From positions 1,120,256 to 1,184,255 of the forward strand of contig NZ_KE124774.1 in NCBI RefSeq assembly GCF_000188155.2: DNA of 64,000 nt. The letters run 5' to 3'. A program made the position numbers and the translations under genes. The notes under the pieces were generated by a model. The model was not told where the DNA came from and did not search any database. It worked only from the letters and a program-made list of their open reading frames with translations. Numbering within the stretch: the stretch's first letter is position 1; every line of letters begins with the position of its first letter. Shown one piece after another: positions 43,493 to 53,808 of this stretch. Source of the stretch: Methylocystis sp. ATCC 49242. GTDB lineage: Bacteria; Pseudomonadota; Alphaproteobacteria; Rhizobiales; Beijerinckiaceae.

Positions 43493-44272
43493 TCAGTAGC
43501 TGGCCAGCACCGGAGCGGCCATGCCCCAGTTGAGATGGTAGTTCACGCCGGCGCGGACCGTGTGCATATTCACGCGCTGGCTCGCGAGGTTGGTGCCGCC
43601 CCACTGATCGGCGCCGATGCTCGTGTAAAGATACTCGACCTTGGTCGACCAGTTCGGCATGAAGGCCCACTCGACGCCGCCGCCAACGGTCCAGCCCGTG
43701 CCGACCGCGCGCAGATTGCCCAGCCAGCCGTTGTTGATGCGGATTTCGCCGTAAGCGAAGCCGCCCGTGCCGTAGACCAGGAACTGCTGCCAGCCCGGGA
43801 GCGTCACGCCGAGGCGGCCGCGAACCGTGCCGAAGTAATCGACGCCGCGCGAGGCTCCGCCCCAGAGGACCGGCAGGCCGGCGAAGCCGAGCCCCCAGCC
43901 ATTGTTGACGCCGCTGGCGCCGATGCTGGTGCCCTGGAAATCGGCCTCAACGCCGGCGACCAGCCACGACCAGAGCTGATAGTTGTAACCCGCCTGAACG
44001 CCGCCGGAGACGCCGGCGTTAGAGAAGTTGGTGGCGGCGATCTGGGTCGCGTTGATCCAGCCAAAGCCCGTCCACGCCGGACCCCAAGCGTCATAGTTGT
44101 AACGGTCCAGCCACGAGCCGCCGATGTTCACACCGCCATAAAATCCGGTCCAGGAGAAGGCCGGCGGCGGCGGGACGTAAACCGGGGCTTCCTTGCGCGA
44201 CGGCAGATCGGCCGCAAAAGCCGAGGCTGCGGAAAAGGTTGCAGCCGCAATGGCCAAAGAAACATATTTCAT
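43493..44272 (-). CDS. Omp25/RopB-like outer-membrane beta-barrel protein, 259 aa
   Basis: Paralogue of the barrel at 8745-9512. The signal MKYVSLAIAAATFSAASAFA is cut before ADLPSRKEAPVY. The barrel includes WTGFYGGVNIGGSW, GGVQAGYNYQLWSWLVAGVE, YFGTVRGRLG, FLVYGTGGFAYGE, WSTKVEYLYTS and the end HTVRAGVNYHLNW. The Pro run is shorter than in the other copy. The start at 44272 has GAGG upstream; 44395 is a spurious extension. Likely monocistronic with its own terminator. Confidence 0.92.
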   Translation of the reverse strand: MKYVSLAIAAATFSAASAFAADLPSRKEAPVYVPPPPAFSWTGFYGGVNIGGSWLDRYNYDAWGPAWTGFGWINATQIAATNFSNAGVSGGVQAGYNYQLWSWLVAGVEADFQGTSIGASGVNNGWGLGFAGLPVLWGGASRGVDYFGTVRGRLGVTLPGWQQFLVYGTGGFAYGEIRINNGWLGNLRAVGTGWTVGGGVEWAFMPNWSTKVEYLYTSIGADQWGGTNLASQRVNMHTVRAGVNYHLNWGMAAPVLASY

Positions 44273-44462
44273 CGGAGCTACCTCGCTTCCATGGGTAAAT
44301 GCTGCTGTCGCATTCAATCCAGAACGGGCCGGATCAATCCGGCGATGAAGGAAGACTAAATGCCTACAACCGATTTTTGGATTGATATTAATCAAATTAA
44401 CCCTGCGCCCGGCTCGATTTCGCCTGTTTGTTGCATCAAAGCAACATGAATCATGGGCTTGG

Positions 44463-45677
44463 CTAATGCGCCTTAAAGTGTCGTTTTTTCTGAATTATCA
44501 ACAAGCCTAGCGAAGATCCGGCCGCACAGACTCCGCCAGCGGTGAACGTCGCCCAAGGACCATATGCGTCCCACAACTCCCCCGCCGCGAGGCTCGCGAC
44601 GAGCAGAGCGACGCCGCCGGTCAGGTTGAAAACGCCGAAGGCCGTGCCACGAAGCGCCGCAGGAGCCGAATCGGCGACGAGCGCCGCGAGCAGACCCTGC
44701 GTCAGCCCCATGTGCAGGCCCCAGAGCAAAACCCCAATCGAAACAACTGGCAGCGTCTCTGAAAAAGCCAAAGTCGCGTCGGCGACGATCAATGCGACAA
44801 GACCGGCGATCAGCGGCGTGATTCGATCGCCGCGATCGGAAAACGCGCCGACGGGATAGGACGCCGCCGCGTAGACGACGTTCATCGCGACAAGCACGAG
44901 CGGCGCCAGCGCGTCCGGCAGACCCACCGCCTGCGCCTTCAGGATCAGAAAGGCCTCGGAGAATCGCGCGAGACTGAACACGGTCGAGACCGCCACGACG
45001 AGCCAGAAGGCGCCGCCCAGCCCGCGCAGCTCCGCGATATGAAGCGGAAACCGCGCCGGCCGCGCGAGGCGGGTCGCAACGGGCTCGCTGACGCCCAGCG
45101 CCAGCACGAGAACCGCGAGCACGGCCGGAATCGCCGCGATCCAGAAGACCATGCGGATGTCGTTGAAGGTCCACCACATCGCCAGCACCGCGACGGCGGG
45201 ACCGAGAAAGGCGCCGACCGTGTCGAGCGACTGGCGCAGGCCGAAGGCGGCGCCCCGCAAATGCGGAGGCGTCACGTCCGCGACCAGAGCGTCGCGCGGC
45301 GCCCCGCGCACGCCTTTCCCCACCCGGTCGAGAAAGCGCGCAGTCGTTATCCATGCGACATTGGGCGCGAGCGGAAACATCGGCTTCGTCGCCGCCGCTA
45401 GTCCATAGCCGATGACGGCGAGGAGCTTCCGTCTGCCGAACCAGTCGGAAACGGCGCCGGAGAAAATCTTGACGATGGAAGCAGTCGCCTCGGCCACGCC
45501 CTCGATGGCGCCGACCGCCGCCATGCTCGCCCCCATGGCGCCGACGAGATAGATCGGCAGCAGCGCATGAATCATCTCGGATGAGAAATCCATCAGCAGC
45601 GACACGACGCCCAGCGCCCAGACGCTGGAGTGAATCTGCCGCAGCCGTGTGAGGCTGAAGGTTTTGCCGCCGCTCAT
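44463..45677 (-). CDS. Major facilitator superfamily transporter, 404 aa
   Basis: Twelve likely membrane helices. The MFS loop 2-3 motif is GAVSDWFGRRKLLAVIGYGL, preceded by MIHALLPIYLVGAMGASMAA. The second half has SYPVGAFSDRGDRITPLIAG. The family with a DFSSEMIH start is common in Hyphomicrobiales and often annotated as a drug or general efflux carrier; the substrate is unknown. I start at 45677 because the upstream extension has no family support. Confidence 0.9.
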   Translation of the reverse strand: MSGGKTFSLTRLRQIHSSVWALGVVSLLMDFSSEMIHALLPIYLVGAMGASMAAVGAIEGVAEATASIVKIFSGAVSDWFGRRKLLAVIGYGLAAATKPMFPLAPNVAWITTARFLDRVGKGVRGAPRDALVADVTPPHLRGAAFGLRQSLDTVGAFLGPAVAVLAMWWTFNDIRMVFWIAAIPAVLAVLVLALGVSEPVATRLARPARFPLHIAELRGLGGAFWLVVAVSTVFSLARFSEAFLILKAQAVGLPDALAPLVLVAMNVVYAAASYPVGAFSDRGDRITPLIAGLVALIVADATLAFSETLPVVSIGVLLWGLHMGLTQGLLAALVADSAPAALRGTAFGVFNLTGGVALLVASLAAGELWDAYGPWATFTAGGVCAAGSSLGLLIIQKKRHFKAH

Positions 45678-45863
45678 GTCGTTATCCCGCGCGGATGTGT
45701 TTGCGCGGCTTCTAGCACGATTGCAGGAAGCGGGACGAAGCCCCGTGATCGTTAGATAAAACAAGGTCGGCGCAAAAAGGCGAAGGTCACGTTGGAGCGG
45801 CACCGTGGCCCGAAAGCCTCCCGCCATCTGACCGCCGTGTTTTTTCGCCTATGATGCCGGCCC

Positions 45864-47012
45864 ATGGGAATCATCGCACCCGCCGAGCGCCTCCTCACCC
45901 ACGTCGACCGCCTCGATCCGGTCGAGACCGGGCTGCTCACCGTCGATCTTTCGGCGCTCGTTTCCAATTGGCGGGCGCTGTCGACGCTCGGCGGCCAGGC
46001 GGAATGCGGGGCTGTCGTCAAGGCGGACGGCTATGGGGTCGGCCAGATCCCTGTCATGCGCGCGCTGCTTGCCGCCGGTTGCCGGACGTTTTTCGTCGCC
46101 ACCGTCGTCGAGGGCGAAACGGCCAGAGCCCTTGCCCCAGAGGCGACCATCTATGTGCTCGACGGCGTCGCGCCCGGCTGCGCGCTGCGGCTCGCGGCTG
46201 CCCGGCTGCGCCCGGCGATCGGCTCCTTCGCGGAGCTCGAGGAATGGGCTGCCGCCGGCCGCACGCTCGGCCGCAAGCTGGAAGCCGCGATCCATTTCGA
46301 TACGGGCATGAACCGGCTGGGCTTCTCTCCCGCCGACGCGGCGGATGTGGCCGAGCGGGCGAAGGCCATCGCGCCGACAGTGGTGATGAGTCACCTCTCG
46401 ACCTCGCAAATTCCTGAGGCCCCGGTCAACGCCCGTCAGATCGCCGCCTTCGAGGAAACGCGGCGGCATTTTCCTGGTCTTGCCGCGTCCATGGCCAACT
46501 CCTCGGCCGTGTTTCTTCCCGAGAAGCCGCATTTCGAACTCACCCGTCCTGGCTATGCGCTTTACGGAGGCAATCCCACGCCCGGCGCCGCCAATCCGAT
46601 GCGCGCCGTGGTGAGCCTTCACGCCCGTATCATCGCCATGCGCGACCTCGCGCCCGGGGATTGTGTCGGCTACGACGGTATCTGGACCGCGGCCCGCCCG
46701 TCCCGCGTCGCGACCATCGGCGCCGGCTACGCCGACGGCCTGCCGGTCTCGGCGACGGCCGCGCCAAAGAAACCAGCCGGCGAGGCAATCGTCGGCGGCG
46801 TGCGCTGCCCCTTCATCGGCCGCGTGTCGATGGATTACATCGTGCTCGATGTGACGGACGCGCCGCGAGAGGCGGCGCAGCGCGGCGCGTGGGTGGAATT
46901 GCTCGGGGAAACCATCGACGTAGAGGAATTGGCCGGCCGCGCGCGGACCATCGGCTATGAAGTGCTCACGCGCCTTGGCCGGCGATACGCGAGGCGTTAC
47001 GTCGGAGAGTAG
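45864..47012 (+). CDS. alr: Alanine racemase, 382 aa
   Basis: Makes D-alanine for peptidoglycan. The N-terminal TIM barrel has the PLP Lys in CGAVVKADGYGVG (near residue 53) and FDTGMNRLGF. ELTRPGYALYGGNPTPGA and GRVSMDYIVLDVTD lie in the later part, and YEVLTRLGRRYARRYVG ends it. The catalytic Tyr region (VSMDY) is present. It stands alone between two genes of the opposite strand. Confidence 0.95.
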   Translation: MGIIAPAERLLTHVDRLDPVETGLLTVDLSALVSNWRALSTLGGQAECGAVVKADGYGVGQIPVMRALLAAGCRTFFVATVVEGETARALAPEATIYVLDGVAPGCALRLAAARLRPAIGSFAELEEWAAAGRTLGRKLEAAIHFDTGMNRLGFSPADAADVAERAKAIAPTVVMSHLSTSQIPEAPVNARQIAAFEETRRHFPGLAASMANSSAVFLPEKPHFELTRPGYALYGGNPTPGAANPMRAVVSLHARIIAMRDLAPGDCVGYDGIWTAARPSRVATIGAGYADGLPVSATAAPKKPAGEAIVGGVRCPFIGRVSMDYIVLDVTDAPREAAQRGAWVELLGETIDVEELAGRARTIGYEVLTRLGRRYARRYVGE

Positions 47013-47036
47013 TCCGGCGCGCCCCTCGGGCTCGCC

Positions 47037-47675
47037 TCACGCCTTCTCGAACCATGGCGTGAGGACAGGATAACCCTCCCCCGCGAGCAGAGACACCGTC
47101 TCGTAAAGCGGCAGGCCGACGACCGCCGTGTAGGAGCCGACGAGCTTCACGACGAAGACGCCCGCGAGGCCCTGAATGGCGTAGCCGCCGGCCTTGCCGC
47201 GCCATTCGCCGGAGGCGAGATAGGCGTCGACCTCCATGGCGCTCAATCGCTTGAACCGCAGCCGCGCCTCGACGAGGCGCTTACGCTCGTATCCCTTGGG
47301 CGTGATCATGCTCACCGCCGTGTAGACGCGATGCTGGCGGCCGGAGAGCAGCTGGAGACATTCGTCCGCGTCTTCCGTCGTCTCGGGCTTGGGCAGAATG
47401 CGCCGCCCGACCGCGACGACCGTGTCGGCGGCGATGAGATAGGCGTCCTTCAGGTCGGGATGCACAATCTTGACCTTCGCCGCAGCGGCTGCTTTCTCGC
47501 TCGCCAGACGAATCGCGAGCGCGCGGGGCGATTCGCCGCGATGCGGCGTCTCGTCGATGTCGGCGGGCAAAAGCGCGTCGGCCTCCAGCCCCGCCTGCTG
47601 CAACAGCGCCAAGCGGCGCGGCGAGGCCGAGGCCAGGACGAGTTTTGCGCGGGGGGCGGCGGGTTCGGCTGTCAC
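47037..47675 (-). CDS. maf: Maf-family nucleotide pyrophosphatase, 212 aa
   Basis: Removes modified or non-canonical NTPs. Signatures: [20 protein letters not shown] at the N-terminus, [16 protein letters not shown] (catalytic Asp in D-T-V), [11 protein letters not shown] and [20 protein letters not shown]. It follows infA by 24 bases in the same direction, a frequent alphaproteobacterial pair. Confidence 0.95.
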   Translation of the reverse strand: MTAEPAAPRAKLVLASASPRRLALLQQAGLEADALLPADIDETPHRGESPRALAIRLASEKAAAAAKVKIVHPDLKDAYLIAADTVVAVGRRILPKPETTEDADECLQLLSGRQHRVYTAVSMITPKGYERKRLVEARLRFKRLSAMEVDAYLASGEWRGKAGGYAIQGLAGVFVVKLVGSYTAVVGLPLYETVSLLAGEGYPVLTPWFEKA

Positions 47676-47699
47676 GGGTCGAGGCTCCGCCGAAAGGGA

Positions 47700-47918
47700 T
47701 TACCGGAAGCGATAAGTGATGCGGCCCTTCGTGAGATCGTAGGGCGTCATTTCCACGAGGACCTTGTCGCCTTCGAGCACGCGGATGCGGTTCTTGCGCA
47801 TCTTGCCGGCCGTATGGGCGATGATCTCATGATCGTTCTCGAGCTTCACGCGAAACATCGCGCTCGGCAACAGTTCGGTGACGATTCCGGGAAATTCGAG
47901 CAGTTCTTCCTTGGCCAT
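47700..47918 (-). CDS. infA: Translation initiation factor IF-1, 72 aa
   Basis: An OB-fold factor that binds the ribosomal A site. [40 protein letters not shown] and [20 protein letters not shown] are diagnostic, and the length is exactly normal. The start at 47918 has AGAAGG upstream. Confidence 0.98.
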   Translation of the reverse strand: MAKEELLEFPGIVTELLPSAMFRVKLENDHEIIAHTAGKMRKNRIRVLEGDKVLVEMTPYDLTKGRITYRFR

Positions 47919-48078
47919 GTGGTTCCTTCTGGAGCGCAATCCGCTGAAAAGGAAACCGGTTCAGCCGACGGGCGCATCAACGCAAATACCCGCTTCCCCG
48001 GATTCGGGGAGCGGACTTGGCGCGGAAACTAATCGAGATTGCAGGATTTGTGAACCGGAGAGTTTCAAGGCGCCGTCG

Positions 48079-50637
48079 CTACTTCGGCTTCCCCTTCACC
48101 GTCCGCGTTCCCGGCTTCCCCCCGCTCGACCGCCCTGCCGGGCGTGGCGGGGCGATCCGCCCCAATGGCCGCGCCTCGCCGCCGCCGAAATTGTGGGGCC
48201 CCATGTCGGCGTCGGTGGGCTTGCGCGCGCGGGTGCCCGCGGGGCCGTCGCCCCCCGCCCTCGCCTGACGCGACAGGGAGATGCGCAGCATCGGGCTCGC
48301 CTCGGCCAGCAGCTCCGCCTTCTGCAATCGCTGGATTTCGTCGCGCAGCCGCGCCGCCTCCTCGAAGGCCAGATCGGCGGCGACCTCCTTCATGCGCTTT
48401 TCGAGATCGGCGATCGTCGCCGCGAGATTGTGGCCGGGTGCGATGTCGAAGCCGGTGTCGACCGTCACATGGTCCTGCTCGGCGACGCTGCCGAGAATGT
48501 CGGCGATGCCGCGCTTGATGGACGCAGGCGTGATGTTGTTTTCAATATTATACGCCTGCTGCTTGGCGCGACGGCGTTCTGTTTCGTCCATCGCGCGCTT
48601 CATCGAGCCGGTGATGTGATCGGCGTACAGGATCACGCGGCCGTCGACGTTACGCGCGGCGCGACCGATGGTCTGCACCAGCGAGGTTTCGCTGCGCAGA
48701 AAGCCTTCCTTGTCCGCGTCGAGAATGGCGACGAGCCCGCATTCGGGAATGTCGAGCCCCTCGCGCAGCAGGTTGATGCCCACGAGCACGTCGAAGGCGC
48801 CGAGTCGCAGGTCGCGGATGATCTCGATGCGCTCCAGCGTGTCGATGTCGCTGTGCATGTAGCGCACGCGCACGCCGTTCTCGTGCAGATATTCAGTGAG
48901 GTCCTCGGCCATGCGTTTCGTCAGCACCGTCACGAGCGTGCGATAGCCGATCTGCGAGGTCGCGCGCACTTCGTCGAGAAGGTCATCGACCTGCGTGCGG
49001 GCGGAACGCACCTCGACGGGCGGATCGATGAGGCCCGTCGGGCGAATGACCTGCTCGACGAAAACGCCGCCGGTCTGCTCCAGCTCCCAATTGCCTGGCG
49101 TCGCCGAGACGGACACGGTCTGCGGGCGCATCGCGTCCCATTCCTCGAAACGCAGCGGGCGGTTGTCCATGCATGACGGAAGGCGGAAACCATATTCGGC
49201 CAGCGTCGCCTTGCGGCGGAAGTCGCCGCGATACATGCCGCCGATCTGCGGGATGGAGACATGGCTTTCGTCCGCGAAGACGAGCGCATTGTCGGGCAGA
49301 TATTCAAAGAGCGTCGGCGGCGGCTCGCCGGGCTTGCGGCCGGTGAGATAGCGCGAATAATTCTCGATGCCTGCGCAGGCGCCCGTCGCCTCCATCATCT
49401 CCAGATCGAAGCGTGTGCGCTGTTCGAGCCGCTGCGCCTCGAGCAAGCGGCCGGAACGATTCAGCTCGTCGAGCCGCGCGCGCAATTCATCCTTGATCGC
49501 CTTGATCGACTGCAGCAGCGTCGGCCGCGGCGTGACATAGTGCGAATTGGCGTAAATCTTCACAAATTCGAGATCGACGGTCTTCTTGCCCGTGAGCGGG
49601 TCGAATTCGCAGATCGACTCCACCTCGTCGCCGAAGAAGCTGACGCGCCAGGCGCGGTCCTCATAGTGGGCCGGGAAAACATCGACCGTGTCGCCCCGGA
49701 CGCGGAAGGTTCCGCGCGTGAAATCCGCCTGCACGCGGCGGTAATGCAGGGCGACGAGATCAGTCACGAGCTGGCGCTGCTCCAGCTTCTCGCCGAGCTG
49801 CACGGAGAAAGTCATCGCGGTGTAGGTCTCGACCGAGCCGATGCCGTAAATGCAGGACACGGACGCCACGATGATGACGTCGTCGCGCTCCAGCAGCGCG
49901 CGCGTCGCCGCGTGGCGCATGCGGTCGATCTGCTCGTTCACCGAGGACTCTTTCTCGATGTAGGTGTCCGAGCGCGGCACATAGGCTTCGGGCTGGTAGT
50001 AGTCGTAATAGGAGACGAAATATTCGACGGCGTTGTTGGGGAAGAAGCTCTTGAACTCGCCGTAGAGCTGCGCCGCCAGCGTCTTGTTGGGCGCGAGGAT
50101 CAGCGCCGGGCGCTGCGTCGCGGCGATGACGCTCGCCATGGTGAAGGTCTTGCCGGAGCCCGTGACGCCGAGAAGCACCTGATCGCGCTCCTGCGCCTCG
50201 ATACCCTTCACCAGCTCCGCGATCGCCGCCGGCTGGTCGCCCTTTGGCGTATAGTCGGACACGAGCTCGAACTTGACGCCGCCCTCGGACTTCTCGGGAC
50301 GTTCCGGCCTGTGCGGAACCCAGGGCTTTTTGTCGCGCAGATTCGGGTCGCCGAGGCGAAGCAGGTCGGCGAGACTGTCGGCCGTCGCCTGCACGCCTCC
50401 GCCCTGAGGCGGCGAGTCGCCCAAAACCCATTTCGGTATTTCCTGGTCGTCGAGCCCCGTGAGATTCGTGGCGTCGTAACTCGCCTGCGGAATGTCCCCA
50501 AAACCGGGCGCCAGCGCGGGATTGAGCAACTGCGCCAGATGTGGCGCGAGCGGCGCGACCTCGGGTTTCGCCGCCTTGGCGCGGGTCGGCCGCGCGGGGT
50601 CCTTCTTCGGAGCGTCTTTCCTGGGAGCTTTGGACAT
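48079..50637 (-). CDS. uvrB: Excinuclease ABC subunit UvrB, 852 aa, with long N-terminal extension
   Basis: Damage-verifying helicase of nucleotide excision repair. The conserved body begins at [17 protein letters not shown] near residue 123, preceded by about 120 residues rich in Lys, Pro and Ala, absent from standard UvrB. Walker A is [14 protein letters not shown], the beta-hairpin [22 protein letters not shown]-like [11 protein letters not shown], helicase motif [10 protein letters not shown], and the C-terminal UVR motif [20 protein letters not shown] further Gly/Pro/Lys-rich tail of about 60 residues follows. I use the start at 50637. Confidence 0.95.
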   Translation of the reverse strand: MSKAPRKDAPKKDPARPTRAKAAKPEVAPLAPHLAQLLNPALAPGFGDIPQASYDATNLTGLDDQEIPKWVLGDSPPQGGGVQATADSLADLLRLGDPNLRDKKPWVPHRPERPEKSEGGVKFELVSDYTPKGDQPAAIAELVKGIEAQERDQVLLGVTGSGKTFTMASVIAATQRPALILAPNKTLAAQLYGEFKSFFPNNAVEYFVSYYDYYQPEAYVPRSDTYIEKESSVNEQIDRMRHAATRALLERDDVIIVASVSCIYGIGSVETYTAMTFSVQLGEKLEQRQLVTDLVALHYRRVQADFTRGTFRVRGDTVDVFPAHYEDRAWRVSFFGDEVESICEFDPLTGKKTVDLEFVKIYANSHYVTPRPTLLQSIKAIKDELRARLDELNRSGRLLEAQRLEQRTRFDLEMMEATGACAGIENYSRYLTGRKPGEPPPTLFEYLPDNALVFADESHVSIPQIGGMYRGDFRRKATLAEYGFRLPSCMDNRPLRFEEWDAMRPQTVSVSATPGNWELEQTGGVFVEQVIRPTGLIDPPVEVRSARTQVDDLLDEVRATSQIGYRTLVTVLTKRMAEDLTEYLHENGVRVRYMHSDIDTLERIEIIRDLRLGAFDVLVGINLLREGLDIPECGLVAILDADKEGFLRSETSLVQTIGRAARNVDGRVILYADHITGSMKRAMDETERRRAKQQAYNIENNITPASIKRGIADILGSVAEQDHVTVDTGFDIAPGHNLAATIADLEKRMKEVAADLAFEEAARLRDEIQRLQKAELLAEASPMLRISLSRQARAGGDGPAGTRARKPTDADMGPHNFGGGEARPLGRIAPPRPAGRSSGGKPGTRTVKGKPK

Positions 50638-50752
50638 GGCCGCAATATGGGGCCGATGGCGCGGAGATGGAAGCCGGACGCCACAGACTTTGCTTTTGAG
50701 CGCCCTCACGCGCTAGACTTGTCATCGACCGCCTGACGAGAGAGCGACCGAC

Positions 50753-51043
50753 ATGCGCAAGGGCAAGAGCGAATTGACCAATCTCTTCACCGAGACCGTC
50801 GCGATGAGCTGGGCGGCCCATACGGTCATCGCCATGCGTCTGACCAAGATCGCCTTTGGCGGCGTCGACGCCACGCGCGAGAGCAGGCTCATGGTGACCG
50901 AGAAAGTGGAGGCCGCCGCGGAGGCGACGCTGCAGGCTGCGCAGAGCGTCCTGACCGGGCAGGCGCATCGCGCGCCGGGCCGCGCGATGGCCGTCTACAA
51001 GAAACGGGTCAAGCGGAACTTACGTCGACTGACGAACGGGTGA
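50753..51043 (+). CDS. Helical hypothetical protein, 96 aa
   Basis: ATG 50753 follows GAGAGCGACCGAC. The protein is amphipathic and helical: MRKGKSELTNLFTETVAMSW, VIAMRLTKIAFGG, then VTEKVEAAAEATLQAAQSVL and a basic end KKRVKRNLRRLTNG. The pattern of Ala/Glu-rich helices recalls phasins and similar granule proteins, but I cannot claim this. Its stop overlaps the end of the gene on the other strand by 24 bases. Confidence 0.7.
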   Translation: MRKGKSELTNLFTETVAMSWAAHTVIAMRLTKIAFGGVDATRESRLMVTEKVEAAAEATLQAAQSVLTGQAHRAPGRAMAVYKKRVKRNLRRLTNG

Positions 51044-51652
51044 CGTCTCGGGCTTGGCCTCTGAATCTTCCGGTTGGGCTTTGGGCTGCGGCGGCTTCCG
51101 CGTCGCATTGCCGCGCCGCCAGACGCCAAACCCGGCTGCGGCCGCGAATGCGACGAGCGCGCCGCCAGCCATCACCCATTCCGTCGATTCGCCGACCGAG
51201 AACTGATACTGGCCGACATATTCCTTCAATCCGTCCTCGCTCGTCGCGCGCACGAGCGTGATGTAATCGCCCTCTTCAGCGAAGTTATGCGTGAAGCTCG
51301 CCGTGCCCGTTTTGACGAGATGCTTGCCCGCCGGAAGCATAGCGACGGTATTAACGTCGAGATCGTCTCGCCAGTCCTTCTGCCCGACGTCACGGAGCAC
51401 GCGGACCTCGATCCTCATGTCGCGCAGCTCCGGCTGCCGCGCGTCGAGGATGAGCATGGTCGGTCCCGTACCGGGCACATGCTGGCAGAAAATCTCGTCG
51501 CTCTTGTTCTCCTGAAAGGCGCTGAACATCATTTGCGTCGGCCCGACGCTCATGACGCAAAAACGGGGATGCTCGGCCTTGATCTGGGCCTGGGCGCCCG
51601 TGGAAACGGCGCTGAGCGCCGCCAGCGAAGCGAACAGAAGTGTTTTCAGCAT
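51020..51652 (-). CDS. Exported protein with C-terminal membrane anchor, 210 aa
   Basis: The start at 51652 has GGGAG six bases upstream. A signal peptide (MLKTLLFASLAALSAVSTGA) is followed by a periplasmic domain (FCVMSVGPTQMMFSAFQENK, TMLILDARQPELRDMRIEVR). A membrane helix WVMAGGALVAFAAAAGFGVW (about 160-180) and a basic cytoplasmic tail end the protein. This is a type I topology. The family is unknown to me. Longer frames from 52132 run into the ABC transporter gene and are spurious. Confidence 0.75.
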   Translation of the reverse strand: MLKTLLFASLAALSAVSTGAQAQIKAEHPRFCVMSVGPTQMMFSAFQENKSDEIFCQHVPGTGPTMLILDARQPELRDMRIEVRVLRDVGQKDWRDDLDVNTVAMLPAGKHLVKTGTASFTHNFAEEGDYITLVRATSEDGLKEYVGQYQFSVGESTEWVMAGGALVAFAAAAGFGVWRRGNATRKPPQPKAQPEDSEAKPETSPVRQST

Positions 51653-51806
51653 CAGACGCTCCCGATTCAAGGCATCCAACATCCCCGCATGGCGAGGATG
51701 CGAATGACCAGCGTGCAGCGCCGCCTGACTTCGATCAAAGTGCGTTTTTCGCCAAAAGCCGCCGCAAATCCGCCAACGTGGAGCGCCGACGGGATGCGTC
51801 GCGGCG

Positions 51807-53687
51807 TCACTCGACCTCCTCCCGCTCGGCCTCCAGGAGCTTCGCGCGGGCTTCCGCAGCCTCGCGCTGGCGATTCCACATACCCGCGTAATGGCCCCCG
51901 AGCGCGAGCAACTCGCTATGCGTCCCGCACTCGATGATGCGGCCGTGGTCGAGGAAGAGGATTTCATCCGCGTCCACGACTGTCGAAAGGCGGTGCGCGA
52001 TGACGAGCGTCGTGCGGCCTCTGGCGACGCGACGCAGCGCCTCCTGAATTTCATGCTCGGTGAAACTGTCGAGCGCCGAGGTCGCCTCGTCGAGAATGAG
52101 GATCGGCGGACCTTTGAGGATCGTCCGCGCAATCGCGACGCGCTGCTTCTCGCCGCCGGAGAGCTTCAAGCCGCGCTCGCCCACCTGCGCGTCATAGCCT
52201 CCCGGCACGCTCTCAATGAAACGGTCGATCTGCGCCAGCCGCGCCGCCTCGCGCACTTCCTCGTCCGTCGCGTCCCAGCGGCCATAGCGGATGTTGTAGC
52301 CGATGCTGTCGTTGAACAGCACCGTATCCTGCGGCACCATGCCGATCGCCGCGCGCAGGCTGACCTGCGTCACGTCGAGAATGTCCTGCCCGTCGATGGT
52401 GATCCGCCCGCCCTGCGGTTCGTAAAAACGAAACATCAAACGCGAGATGGTGGACTTGCCGGCGCCTGAAGGGCCGACGATGGCGATGGTCTTGCCCGGC
52501 GCCGCCTCGAAGCTGACGCCCTTCAGGATCGGACGATTGGCGTCATAGTGGAAAAACACATTATCGAAGACGATGTGACCCTCGCGCACGACGAGCGGCC
52601 GGGCGTCAGGCTTGTCGGAAATTTCCGGGCTGCGCGCGAGGATCGAGAACATGGTCTCGATGTCGATGATCGCCTGACGCACCTCGCGATAGAATGTGCC
52701 CATGAAATTCAGCGGCTGGGCAAGCTGGATCATCATGGCGTTGATAAGCACGAAGTCGCCGATGCTGTTGCGGCCGTCACGAATGCCGTAGACACACATC
52801 ACCATCATCATCGTCAGGCCGATGATGTAGATCACCGTCTGTCCGGCGTTTAGGACCGCGAGCGACACATAGGAATGTGTGCTCGCCTTCTCGTAGTGGA
52901 TCATCGACTTGTCGTAGCGCGCCGCCTCACGCGCCTCGGCGCCGAAATATTTCACGGTCTCGTAGTTGAGCAGACTGTCGATCGCCTTCTGGTTGGCGTC
53001 CGTGTCGCTCTCGTTCATCTGACGCCGGATGGCGATGCGCCAGTTGGTCGCCATCGTCGTATAGGCGAAATAGGCTGCAAGCGTCGTGATCAGCACGAGG
53101 CCGTAGCGCCAGTCGAACTGATAAAGAAACACGCCCAGCACCAGCAGCATCTCGATCAGCGTCGGCGCGCCGGTGGACATGATGAGGCGTGAGAGCGTTT
53201 CAATTGCGTTGCGCCCGCGCTCCAGCACGCGCGTGAGCCCGCCGGTCTTGCGGCTGATGTGAAAGCGCAGGGACAATTCGTGCATATGCACGAACAGGTC
53301 CGTGGCCAGACGACGTACAGCGTTCATCGCCACCGCGGCAAAAATGCCGTCGCGCGCCTGCATGAGAATGACCGCGGTGATGCGGATGCCGCCCATCAGC
53401 AGCGTGAAGCCGACCGCGCCGAGCCCCACCGCCGCAACCACGCCATCGCCGCCAGCGGCCAGCGCGTCCGTCGCCCATTTGAAGGCGTAGGGCGTGAGCG
53501 CGTTGAACATCTTGCTGATGAACAGCAGCACGAAGACGATCGCGACGCGTCGCTCCAGATCACGCCGCCCGCGCGGCCAGATATAGGGCCACAAATGGCG
53601 GATGGTCTTGAAGAGCGAGGCTTCCGACAGAGGCGCGTCCGCGGGAGCGCCGTGAGCGCTCGAGTCGCGCTGGCCAATTCTGAGCAT
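51807..53687 (-). CDS. ATM1-type ABC exporter (fused permease and ATPase), 626 aa
   Basis: A membrane domain of six helices (about 35-340) precedes a nucleotide-binding domain. Walker A is IVGPSGAGKSTIS, signature GLKLSGGEKQRVAIARTIL, Walker B ILILDEATSALDSFTE, and the H-loop His is in TLVIAHRLSTV. The N-terminal LFKTIRHLWPYIWPRGRRDL and KFGAEARE-like VKYFGAEAREAARYDKSM are typical of the ATM1/HMT1 group, which exports glutathione-linked or persulfide compounds in alphaproteobacteria. The actual substrate is inferred. Confidence 0.92.
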   Translation of the reverse strand: MLRIGQRDSSAHGAPADAPLSEASLFKTIRHLWPYIWPRGRRDLERRVAIVFVLLFISKMFNALTPYAFKWATDALAAGGDGVVAAVGLGAVGFTLLMGGIRITAVILMQARDGIFAAVAMNAVRRLATDLFVHMHELSLRFHISRKTGGLTRVLERGRNAIETLSRLIMSTGAPTLIEMLLVLGVFLYQFDWRYGLVLITTLAAYFAYTTMATNWRIAIRRQMNESDTDANQKAIDSLLNYETVKYFGAEAREAARYDKSMIHYEKASTHSYVSLAVLNAGQTVIYIIGLTMMMVMCVYGIRDGRNSIGDFVLINAMMIQLAQPLNFMGTFYREVRQAIIDIETMFSILARSPEISDKPDARPLVVREGHIVFDNVFFHYDANRPILKGVSFEAAPGKTIAIVGPSGAGKSTISRLMFRFYEPQGGRITIDGQDILDVTQVSLRAAIGMVPQDTVLFNDSIGYNIRYGRWDATDEEVREAARLAQIDRFIESVPGGYDAQVGERGLKLSGGEKQRVAIARTILKGPPILILDEATSALDSFTEHEIQEALRRVARGRTTLVIAHRLSTVVDADEILFLDHGRIIECGTHSELLALGGHYAGMWNRQREAAEARAKLLEAEREEVE

Positions 53688-53808
53688 TCGGGTTCCGGTG
53701 CTGGTGATGAAAACGCCTCGGTCGAGGCCTAGGGTGTCATATATGACGTTTGGGCCGGTTTCGCACCCCGCTTGACGCCTTCGGCTTCAGCGCGCGACAA
53801 GGCGCTAC

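Noticed and set aside
44388..44400. CtrA box upstream of the second Omp25-like gene
   Set aside because: TTAA words are separated by five bases instead of seven.
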